DNA of 64,000 bases from Phorcus lineatus (lineage: Eukaryota > Mollusca > Gastropoda > Trochida > Trochidae), in the NCBI GenBank assembly GCA_921293015.1, contig OV121081.1, positions 27,965,158-28,029,157 of the forward strand, in the 5' to 3' direction. This document shows, piece after piece, positions 13,920-26,100 of this stretch. Position numbers and translations under genes: made by a program. Position 1 is the first letter of the stretch; every line of letters starts with the position of its first letter. Below the pieces are notes generated by a model. It made no database searches and was not told the origin of the DNA. It saw only the letters and a program-made list of their open reading frames with translations.

Positions 13920-14110
13920 AAACTTGACAAAAGAAAATATAAAATGAACAGAATCACACAATTCAAACTTCACAAAACTTTAAAACTTTACAGACATCAG
14001 AAATATACATTTCTGCACAATATAATGCATCGTCAAATAATAATATCATAAATTAAGTATCATGCTCTTTCCATAACCTAATGTTACACAGATTGGATAT
14101 ATCAGAATAT

Positions 14111-17100
14111 CTACAAGTCAAAGCCCTTGCCGGGCTGCTGACCCATTCCGTGCCATACGTTCTTCTGCTGTCCGTTAACTTGGCCATCTGGAACATCAAA
14201 AGAATTATATATATAGATTATTACCTGAGGAGGTGTTGCATACGCTTTTGAGAAAATTAGTATTAGTCTTTGTTGTTTTGTCATATGACACATTTCCAAA
14301 CCGTCAAATCTTTATTAAAACAAATGTATTCAAATCTAATTGCATAAAAATATCAAGAAAACGTCCTGCTTTCCTTCTTTCAACTACGAAATAATTGTTT
14401 ATCACAACAAACAAGCAGGAGCGAAAAGTGCGAATGTGCAAATATGAAAAATATGCCATTCCTTATGTTTATCCATTTGGGTAGTAACAGTAAAACAATT
14501 AACCAGGGTAAACGTTTAGGGCTCAGTGATATTGACAGCACATTCGTTATAAATGAAATTATTTCATGTAGTAAATAATGACCAGATTGCCTCGCGTTAT
14601 GGCAAAAAAAACTCAGCTCGGGCTAACGCTCGCGTGTTCATTTCTATATCAACCTCAGCGGAGGTTGCTATTTACTACTTACAAATAATGGAGCCAACGT
14701 CAGTAGGAGAGTTACCAAATCGCTAACCTACTTATTGCTTATTTAGTGAAATGGGAAATGATAATACATTTTGATGTTTTAAAAAAGATAGAAGAAAGGC
14801 GCAACTTTCCATTACTGAAAAATAACAGACGGGAAAACAAAATAGAATGCCGTCACAAGTCCTTTTAACAATGTTCCCCAAGCGTGTTATATGGTAATCC
14901 AATACGATGCCAACAAGATTTTGACGTAAACTACTCAATTTAACAACTTATGTCATAAAAAGAACGATACTAACCTGTTTATTGTATACTATGTTTATGA
15001 CAAACATACAAAAAATCAAATATATATATATACATATATAATTTTGAAAAATAAAACTAATATTTACCCCCTCCCCCCTTTCTGTATGCTTCGGCTCCAT
15101 CTCTTGGCTCGTAAGGTTTCCTGTTTATAACAGATATTGTACTCAATTATATATTATAAGGATAGTTATCATTTTTCATAACTGAATGTAGGCTAGATTG
15201 AAAATGAGCACCTGAATTCATGTTAATGACTTTGATTTAATGGGTGAAAGATGTGAATCGATAAATAATCTTTTTGAATGACGGTTCAATTAAAGCATCA
15301 AATTTACAAATAAATGTCCTCTTTCAGTATTATGTAGAGGGTGACACACTCACACTTCTCGCGGGGTAACCGGTTTCTGCATGTTCTTTTGCGTGTTGCT
15401 GAAAAATACAATAGTATCAGCTGAATTGCACTCACATCACATTAGCGTATTTGTATCCGTGAGACTCTTACTATACAATGATATCTATCCAGGCAAATGC
15501 ATCTTTAACTCCAGGTGCGGGATCAAGAGGTCCAGGGTTCGATTTCCGCCAGTTTGGTAACATTGTCTGCAGTAGAGAACTGTACTACACGCAGTAAGGA
15601 TTGGTAACAATGCTTTATGGTTTTCTAGTTCCGAGATGCTCGAAGGTGTCACCGCAATGCATTACTCAAATGGTGTTGCGAGTTTTTTCCCTGCATTACT
15701 ACTACCGGCCGTGATAAAAATGAAAAACTCGGCGTTAAACCTCAAATCACCTCACATCTTCTCTTATGTCCATATGTATGGAAGGAGTAGATGAATGGTT
15801 ATAAGAATCAATTGGATTTATAATATCGTATTTGATGACAGTTTTCGTTATTCATTGACGAAAGTTTTGCAAATATATCAATAAAAACCTTCTGTACTGA
15901 TTCTGGTTGTGTTGCTTTGGTTGCTCTTGTGGGTTGGTCCTGTTTTGTGCACCAGATCTAAAAAACAGATGAAAAATCAAAAACATTATTAGATGTCAGG
16001 AAGACAAAGAACTCTTTTGGATTATCAATTGCTTTATAATGATAATAGCGACATTTCGGTACAGGTTCTTTTACCGTTTTCAAGCATCTTATGGACCAAT
16101 ACCGAAGCGACGCTATCATTATAATAAAGAGGATGATAATTCATAAAATTCCTTATAATCCTGAATCTGCTAAAAGACAACTCATACAAATCATTAAACA
16201 TCATTCCATGATTAATCAATTATCATAATCAATGAAAACTCATAAATGAAATCCCTCAAAATGTACTGCCTTCTTATGTGATGGGAATGTTACCTCCATA
16301 ACCAAAGCAATTGTTTTTTTGTTATCTATGTATTGAAATATTCCTAGTATGGAGTTATCTTATCTAATCTTTACATCTCGTGGATTATCCATCAGAAAAT
16401 AGGATTGGATAACAGGTTTTTTTGTTTTTTTTATTTTGATTAGACTTTGATATTTTAAGCAAATTAACTGTGAAAGAATTTCGATTAAAAGGGACGTTAA
16501 GTAAATAAATGATATTTGCTGAACATAATTTTTTTTTTAAATAGTTCTAACAATTATTTATATGTAAAGATGACTTCGATAACTAATTACTTTGATGTCC
16601 AAATTATTTGATGAAATTAAAGACTGCTGAGAAAGATTAGGTTGAAAAAAGAGATATAGAAGTTATTAATGACTTAACGAAAGAAGGACGTTTACATATA
16701 ATTTGAATAACAGACTTAATGACAAAAACTGGAGAATATTTTGTACAAAGAAAAAAGTACATTTGTTAGAAATAACAACTCAGATTGGATTTCATTTTCA
16801 ATAAAAAGGATTTTAGAGGAAATAAATTCTTCAGGCCCATTAAATGTGTAGACATTACCCTGGTTTGAATCTTGAGCTTTTACTCTGGTTGCAGTTCGGA
16901 AGACAGAACCTGGAGATGAGGAAAGCGGCAGCTGCAAGAGCAACACACCCTACCACACATGCCACGATGATCCAGGCAATGTTACTGACCGCGTCGCTTC
17001 CGTTGGTTGAACTTCCGGAAACACGCCCATCGAGGCCGGGTAATGTCGGGGTTGGAGTTGTCGTGGTTGGAGGTTGTGTGGTTGGGGGCTGCGTAGTTGG

Positions 17101-20100
17101 TGCCATCGTGGAAGGGGTTGTTAGAGTGCATGGCGTGAAGGTGATCACCACAGTGGCGTTTTTTTCGGCGGTCATTGGTCCTGGTATCGTGCCCAAATCC
17201 ACAGCTGAGACGGTGAGATACGAACTGCTACCGTCTGGTAGCGGTTCAGCAAGCCAGAAGGAACAGTCTGCTAACACGAAGATGTTCCCGTTGCTGTTTG
17301 GAAGGCATGTTGCTACGTTGTTGTTATTTAGATTTGAGTCGACAGGGTCTGAGACAGGGATAGTACCTAGAGCCTGCGATGTTGCGCACTCCTCAGCCGT
17401 AACTTCGTATCGTTGACCTCCAAATACGGGAGGGTTGTCGTTGGCGTCCTGGATGTTAATGGTCACCGTGGCAGTTCCGGTATCGGGGCCTGCAAGATAT
17501 ACGTTTGTATGTGGTTGATCAACATGTTGAACGGAAATCAGAATTTTAGTGCCAATACAACGACTGTATCGGTTTAAACTATAATAGCATTTCTTATTAT
17601 TCTAATATATACTCAACAAAATAAGTAAAGGACCAACTGTCAAAAAGTGCATATTTAAGGAGATTGACTGATCTTACATCAGCACAAATCGTTTTTCGAC
17701 ACCAAAAAGTATAAAACCTGTTCCAAATCATTTTATTAGTTTAAGTGGATTTCTTATAACTGACTAAACTATTCCTAATCATTCATGACTTCACACTGCT
17801 TAACTAACCTAAAGGCAATTATATTCAAAAGTACCTGCATATGGATTGATGTGTGAAAGATTCACGGATAAATAAACCTTTCGAAAAATGATGAATTGAT
17901 ATGTAAACATGACCAAATCAAACGGCTAAAGTGTGATTTGGGATAACTTCCCGATGCCTTCTCAACATTTCAAAACTATTCAAATTACCTTTCGTGTCCT
18001 CGACCTGAATTGTAAGAATGACCTGAGAAGGGTTGGGAGTACCCCCGTCCACATCGTACCCCGAGGCTGTGATCTGCCCAGTCATATAGTTGATAGCGAA
18101 GAGGTCCGAGTCGGTCCCAGTGACGATGCTGTAGCTATACGAATCTAACACGTCCTCGTCGATCACAGTGAACCCGGGGTTAAAGTTGATCTGGAAAGAG
18201 ACACATTACTAGGTGTGAGTACGGAGAGCTTCTCCCGTAAGGCAAACATCGCGCCAGCCTCAGTCACTTAGTAAGTTAAGCCTTGCTGCATTTCGCCAAC
18301 TTTTTTTAGGCAGGTCTTCTACCTTTTGCCCAAGAACTTAAGAGCGCAGAAGGAAATGTGCTGGAAGATTGTTTCATTTGCCAATGAAGCCGATGTTATC
18401 AAACATGAAATTTCGAAACGCAGGTTGAAATTAGCCAATGATAAAGACTGGCAAGGGTTATGCATATCGGGCACTATGTTGTTCCCAAAATAAATGTGAA
18501 GGAGAAAATACGAGGGATATATTTTGGTGATTAGATAAAGAAGTGTTGATCGGAGGTAAAGTGAAGACAACATTTTTAATTTGTGCCGTCAGGCTGGTAG
18601 CTCTCCTGTACTTTTCAGGAGAATCAAAGGTCCCTTGTTCGCCATGATAGAACTATCTGAATGCTGATTTTCCGAATTTTGAATAATGAAAATAACCAGT
18701 TTTTACCAGAGAGGAACGATTTCCGAAGGATTAGTTTTACAAATACCACCTAAGGATATAACATCGATTACCTGAGAAATAATTTCCAATTAATCAACAC
18801 TTATTTCCTTGATATCTTCATAGCATTTGCTATGCATTTCATGAAATATCTGACATGGTACTTATGCCAATAAGATTTCAACGCTGCCAAGGTTAGGATA
18901 CCAATCGAAACGGCTATCATACATGTAGTTAACTGTCGCCGCTTCCCCTGCGACATTGCATCAGGAGCCCCTTACAAGCTTGTTTGTAAATATCTATCTG
19001 ATTGGCTGCAAAAAGGCGTAGGCAAACACGATCAACTTTATCAACTTTATCAACAATGAAATGTCGTTATGCAAGGACCCTGAATCAAAGAACGCGAACT
19101 CAACAGTCATGTCATGCAGGCACTCGGATCATTAAAAATTCATTGAGAGCACCCCCTGAATCGAATTGCACCTCTTTTGATAGTAGATAGATAGGAGGAG
19201 CCTATTAACAGAGGTACAATTCGATTCAGGGGGTGTTCTCAAACTTTTTTTTTTTAATTTAAAAACTTTTTTTAATGATCCGAGGGCCTGTTGGTTGTGC
19301 CACTTTGTGATGAGTAGATATAGGAGGCTTTGACCTTTTTGTATATCAGGGTATCGTAGGAGCTCTACTGATAGCATTACGCTGATGTCACAGGATAAGA
19401 TAAAGAGCACTCACATCATGCTCGTACAACCAGACAGTAACTGTTTGGGGAAGCATGACCGGTGGATCGTTGGCGTCGATGACGTTGATATCAAGGTAAA
19501 AACTCTCCGGATCGCAATATCCGTTTTCAGGGGTGACTGTGATACGAATGCTGTTGACTCTGTCCTCCCAGTTGAGCTTCTTGTCGATAATGATCCTAGG
19601 TAGGCCGGTATCTAGGAGAAGGACAAATAATGGTTATTTATTTTAAATATAAAAAGGGCGCTTGTTTAAGAGAGTTTTGCGGTAGTTTGAGTAAGAGAGT
19701 TTTACGGTAGTTTGAGGTTACAGTCTTGTTTAGAGATACATGTTATCGATACATGGTACCGGATAAAAACAAATTGTAACACTGAAAGTAAATTATGGTT
19801 GTTTTTGACAAAAGCAACGAAAAATGGAATATAGAGATATAAAAATTACGTTTAGAAATAGTCAGTGTAATGGTACAAATCAAATCGTCATTATGAAATA
19901 TCATCGGTTTCTTATTCACCAACTGCAAGCCGTCATAATAAAAAAAACAATACACATTACATGTAATTTGAACTCAGATTAGAAAGCACATGAACAAACT
20001 TTCGGGATGAAGCTGCATAACAGTTTGCCATTTCTTCTCCATGATTTACTTAATTTGAGAGCAAGCTGATGGTAGTGTTCTTCAGTGAAAATTACGGGTT

Positions 20101-23100
20101 TAGGATATTAACTCAACGACCTTACCTGCAATAATGAAGTTGAGGACCTCCGGAAATGTGGTGATGACATAGTTGATGTTGACCCCCGTATTTGTCACGG
20201 CTGTGATGTCATCGGGTCCAACTGTGTCCCCAATGGCTAGACTCTCTGACACTGTTATCTCCTTGTTCAACGTCGAGATGTATGGAACAGTGTAGTAGTC
20301 TCCAACTAATCAGAATCATTTTCTTTAAAGAGCCACTCCGTGATTTTCATAACATATTATTTACCTTTGATACGAACCTAAATGTCATATGTGGTGATAT
20401 AAAATCAAAACATCTTAACTTTTCATGTCCAAAAGACATATATATGACAAATACTGGTTTTCTATGAATATGTAAAAACAGTCTTATAAATGCACAGAGG
20501 TGTAGATATCACGTCCAATATACATGTATACTAATTATATAACCTAACAATAACTGTGTTATTAAATCGGTTAATTTACAACATTGCTTTCATAAATCAT
20601 ATTTCATGATTTTTTCTCTGTTCTGAGTTTAGGTAAATTCAATAGCTGCACACAATACTAGTTCAGCCGTTTCCAAGTGTCAATAATTTATCCGTTTTGT
20701 GCACAGCTAACCATAGATTTGTATATGTCTAAGCCGACAGAGGCTGTCTTAACGTTTTCATTGTTGATTGCAGGTAAATTGTAAAGAATGTTTAGGATTT
20801 CATTGCATCGATAGATAGTTTAAGTGAATGCGTAAGTCCTCGTAAACCTTAAATAGCCAATTTAAACCGTAAAAGCGTGCACTAGTGCCTTTAAGTTTGG
20901 CATATAAGACTCTAACAACTTACATTGCTACTATTATGTATTGATTGATCCTTTAAATCTTATAATTAAACGTTAACATTTCCGCTCATTGTTCAAGATC
21001 GCATGTATAATTATCATAAATAATAATAATGATTTTCCTCAACAATACACTGACCTGAGAAAGTCAAGGTGATATACTTTGGTCCGACAGGGGCGTTTCG
21101 GTTATCCTGCACGGTGACAATGAAGAGAACCGAGGGTCGACACTCTGATGACAGGTCTGCGGCTGCACGGATCTTTCCGTCGGCTGTTAAGGGGTTAATG
21201 ACGATAAAAACATCTTCAATAACACGGTGAGTATGTGCATAAGAGACGTAGAAATGGCAGTAGAGTGAAATACCAGTCAAGGCCAAATGGGTGAGTTGGT
21301 TAACTGCTGATACGGTCAATGCTGAGGACGTGGGTTCGAATCCCGCAAGGATCTCGACCCTCAAAAGTACAAGAATTTGTATAATTATTGAAGATATTTT
21401 CTTTTAGAAATTGCAGGTTTCGTTTAAATCGTATAAAACTGGTGATCCATTCTTCTAACATTTATTTACTCATTGATTATTAGAACAGACGTCCCTGAAA
21501 TCAAACCTCACAAATGTATGGCTAAAAAAATCACCAGAAAAATACAATCAATATCAACATCATCACAAGCAAAACTTGCCGTCCTTACTGGAATTCTTAG
21601 ATGTCTAAGCAGGCTATTTAGGATTCACGATTTTAAATGGAAACGGTAAGATCATGAGTATACCCTACGGCTTTTCAGTCATCTCGCTCAATAAGTTCGA
21701 AATTGGACAACATGTAAACTTTTTATCACAATTTACCGCAGTTATTACAAATTACCGCAGTTATTACATATTACGTCTATTAAGACTACTCATAGCCATC
21801 ACAACACGGGCTCTTATAGCTACCATGAAAGAACAGGCCATATCGATACTTACTCAAACCGATTGAGTATTTGGCTGCGCTGCTTGCTGGCTCTACGGTG
21901 AGGTTGAAGAATATGGGATCATTGTCGGGGTCAGTTACGCCAGTTACTGTGTATAGTATGGTATCCTTCTTTGTTGATTTAGCGTCTACACCCGTAAATG
22001 AGTCTGTAAAAATAATGAAATGTTACAAATGTACTAAGTAGGTTTAGTTATATAATAATCAATTAATAATAATCAATCTATTTTTTATAGCGCCGAGTTT
22101 CAACTGGGCTGTTCACAGGCGCTTTAAAATAAGATTATTACCCTGGTCTAACCCAAGGAGACATATTTGTCGCTAGAAGGTCACCACCAACACACTGTTT
22201 TACCAGGTACCCATTTCCTGCTGGGTGAACAGAGGCACATTTCGAACTAAGTCCCTTTCCCAAGTTGACACCAATAGTCTCTTAAATTGTGTCTCAGTGT
22301 GGGGCAGGGAATCAACCCATCAAACTCTCAGCTTGTCCAGCAATGACGGGTTAACCCACCCATCCGGCGAGCCAAGCCCGACGTTGTTGAACTTCGCTAG
22401 TAGTGGTCAACTGAGCTATGTACAGGGCCAAGTGCCACCACTATATGGATGAAATGGTACCCAAACAGCACTTTACCATAACACTTTTATTCGGATCAAC
22501 AGACAGGGTTGCAACCTTCATTAAAAGTATATACCCTTAAACGCGAACACAATCAAAGCACAAGTACCCATCCGCACTAATATATTGAACCTATCACTTG
22601 TATCCTGCTGAGTTTCGATGATGGCACTGCTCCCTTGGGCCGTATCAGACAACCTTTGCACTCGAGCCAATCAGCGACGCGGTTAGAAAGCCTAGGGGGC
22701 GATTTGAAGTTTTGAAGTTATGGAATTTGAAAGGTTGAAGCGTAACCAGGTCACCTTGTGCGTAAAAATTAAAGGTTCTCTCTTATATTTATGCGATTGC
22801 AGGTTGCTGATGGAGGCCTCAAACAGCCAAAGCATAAATTTCGTGGAGCATCAATCTGGGATTTCAGAAAATCACAGTTTTTGGTCCTTTCAAAGTAACG
22901 CCAGTGCTGAATATTTGCATAATGTCCTCATGTATATACAATCAAATATCATGTCTCAATGTAGATGGTTCATTAAAAAGGGCATATTTCTATTTCCCAC
23001 TGGCTTCTGTCTTGATGGGATATGTGTGTATTGCTAAGAATATAACATGAAAGTCAACGGTCAAAAAAACAGTTCAAAAATTAAAAATGTCAATCAACAT

Positions 23101-26100
23101 GGTTGAATAGCACAATTGAATAATACAATTGAATAATTACATCCACGAATGAGTATCGCTTTATCATTATTATATCACGCATTTGTATATCCAGAGCTCT
23201 TTTAATACTCTGATATCTATCAAGTACATAAATACCAAATGCGCTGATTGCTGCTTATTCACGAAAATGCTTACCATGTATTTTTTTAAATCAGTGAAAT
23301 GTCCCTTCTTAAGGAGCTTGAAAGAAATAACTCGAACTCAATGGACTTGTCGTATTACTTCTGCTAGATCCGTGTCATGTTATGGGCTCCTATTCATAAC
23401 GGAACGAGGCATTATGCTTGATAACTATCAGGGGAACAATGACGCTCAGGTGATTCAAATTTCAAGATGGGCATCAGCTCACCTGTCAAGGAGTCAAAGT
23501 ATGGGGGCTCGTTGGTCCTGATCCTGACCTCAAGGGTGTGGTTATTGAAGATGACGTCATCAGTAGTGCAGCCGAGGAGGAAGGTGTAGACTCGGACAGA
23601 ACTGTACTGCACGCTGCCCTGGGACGGTAGGTAGTAGAGTTTGTAATCTGAAATGTTAACATCCTTGAGATTCTTCTTCGAAATGATAATGCTACGACGG
23701 CGTCTATGAATCAACCTAGCTCCTTCATAAGTGTGAGCTAAATACACATTCAGATACGCTGGTATAGATACAAATACACAGATGTAACAGATATTGTTGA
23801 AATTAAACGTCGTCCTTATATCCTCTTGATTGTATAATGGATTATTTCTCATTGATAAGTTTTTTAACTGATTTTTCTGATTTTCCAGAATGAATAACGA
23901 TACGACGGGCAATAGGAATCGACCGTTCGTCGTTGCATCTGTCTGGCCCTCTCACTCTCTATTTGCTGGTCTCATCCATTATCTACAAATGGTGTATCTT
24001 ACCTTTCACAACCCGAATAACAATACCTGACCAAAGAAACCGCCTGTCATTCATTCTGTCCGGCTCTATTGCTCTCTGTTTGTTCGTCTACCAATTTTCT
24101 CTTTTACATTTTTACTCACCTGGCGTACCATCCCGATAAACAGCAAAGCAGGGATTACACACCCCTGAGGGGGAAATGCTCAGTATCTGCACCTTGATTT
24201 CGGCGGTAGGTTCACATTTTAGGTTGGCAAGTTCTTTCTGGGTTGTCTCCTCCTCGTACAGGTTTACGGACAGAGGAAGGCCGGCATCGAATGTGGGTTG
24301 CTGTGAATTAAAGATAGCTGTAGGCAGATCAACGTTCATATTTACAAACAGAGGGAGGACAGCTTAAACTGTGAGAAGCTGTAGATTGAAAGACGTTTAT
24401 GAGAGTTTGCTGTGGACAAGTCAATGTGAAGTTTTACAGACAGAGGAAGGCCAGTTCCAACGCGGGTTGCTGTGGGGTATGATACATTTATGAAGGTTGA
24501 TGCAGACAGATCAACGTGCATGTAAACAGGTATTTAGACATTGATACGTCGGCGTCGAACGCTGATTGCAATAGTTAGAGACACGTTTATGAAAATTTGC
24601 TAAGACAGGTCAACGTACAGATTTAAAGTCAGGCAAGGTGGCGTCGAATGCTGGTTTCTTTTGGTTGAGAAACGTTTATGAAAATTTGTTAAGGCAGATC
24701 AACGTACAGGTTTAAATTCAGGCAAGGCGGCGTCGAATGCTGGTTTCTTTTGGTAGAGAGACATTTGTGAAAGTTTGCTTAGGCGATCAACGTACATGTT
24801 TACAGAGAGAGGTACGACAACGTCGAACGGGGGTTGGTGTGCGTAGTGTACGTTTAATGAAAGTTTGCTTAGGCATATCGACGTACAGGTTTACAGAAGG
24901 ACGCACGGCGGGGTTGAACGCGAGTGGCTCTTGGATGATAGATGTGTATGACAGTTTGCTGTAAGCAACGTTCACGTCATTTGACAGACAGACGTTTATA
25001 TGCTGTAGAAAGATCAACGTATATGTTTGTAGACAGAGACTCGTACATGTGCTACAGGCAGATCAGCGTACATGCCCATAGATAGAGATACATAAACTTT
25101 GCTCTAGACAGGCAATCGTACTGGTTTGTCGAACAAGATACATAAAGTTGATGTGGACAGGCATTTGCTACGGACAGATCAACGTACAGGTTCATAGACA
25201 GATATACGTAAATTTTCTGTGAACAGATCAACATATAGGTTTCATCAAAGAGAAATCACTCACTTATTTTCGGATTAAACGTGTGGAAAATTTAATTAAC
25301 GACTAACATAGAAAATGCTAAAGTCGGTATGAGGATCCAAAAACGATAAACCATGAAATACTCCTAGATTTTTTTCATGTGGTAATTCTACTCAATTTTC
25401 ATTTTGAGGAGTGAAATACCCCTAAGTCCCAATAATTATCTGGAGCCCTGGATCAACTTATAGGTTTGTCGACAGCGATACATAAATTCGCTGTGAATAG
25501 ACCAACATATAGGTTGGTCGAGAGAGATATATTATAAATTTGCTGTGAAGAGATCAACTAATAGGTTTGCCGACAGAGACAACTAAAATTGTTATGGGCA
25601 GACTAACGAAAAGGTTAAAAGACAGAGACACTTAGATTTGTTATCGATAGAATATCGAAAAGAATAACAGAGAGAGATAGGTAAATTTGCTGTGGGCTGA
25701 ATAGCAAAAAGGTTAAAGACAGATTTAAATGGCCAGACACACCACGTTCATGACATTTGCTGTATGTAGACAGATTTAAATGGACAGACACACGTTCATG
25801 ACATTTGCTGTATGTGGACAGATTTAAATGGACAGACACACTTTCATGACATTTGCTGTATGTGGACAGATTTAAATGGACAGACACACATTCATGACAT
25901 TTGCTGCATGTAGACAAATCTAAATGGACAGACACACGTTCATGACATTTGCTGTATGTAGACAGATTTAAATGGAAAGACACAAGTTCATGACATTTGC
26001 TGTATGTAGACAGATTTAAATGAACAGACACACGTTTATGACATTTGCTGTATGGAGACAGATTTAAATGGACAGACACACGTTCAAGACGTCTGCTATA

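Larger units (their letters stand above)
9669..14030. repeat. Segmental tandem duplication, copy 2
   Basis: Second copy of the 4.33-kb block. It starts with a shorter array of about 14-15 of the 42-bp units (9669-10280), followed by the same flank (GGTGGTGGTGGTGGACAAATC at 10302 matches 6014). Homology runs to about 14030, within 80 bases of the stop codon of cadherin-like gene A, so the duplicated block contains what is probably the gene A 3' UTR. It carries a segment near 13840-13920 that copy 1 lacks. Confidence 0.92.
14188..16858 (-). other. Introns around gene A cytoplasmic-tail exons
   Basis: These introns separate four small tail exons of 69, 45, 53 and 77 bases. They hold a SINE-like repeat (about 15490-15755), a short AT tract near 15020-15042 and a hairpin at 16033-16128. 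The remaining sequence is AT-rich and I see no other gene in it. Confidence 0.6.

Noticed and set aside
16844..17416. 190-codon plus-strand open frame
   Set aside because: It is the antisense of the gene A membrane exon, whose minus-strand frame has cadherin linkers, a Thr/Pro stalk and a membrane helix.
21270..21362. Functional tRNA gene
   Set aside because: B box and T-arm are good, but acceptor and anticodon stems do not pair; this fits a tRNA-derived SINE fragment.
25615..26079. 154-codon open frame on the minus strand as an exon
   Set aside because: It is the 48-bp minisatellite read in one frame; the flanks show no matching splice sites and the gene A frame closes without it.
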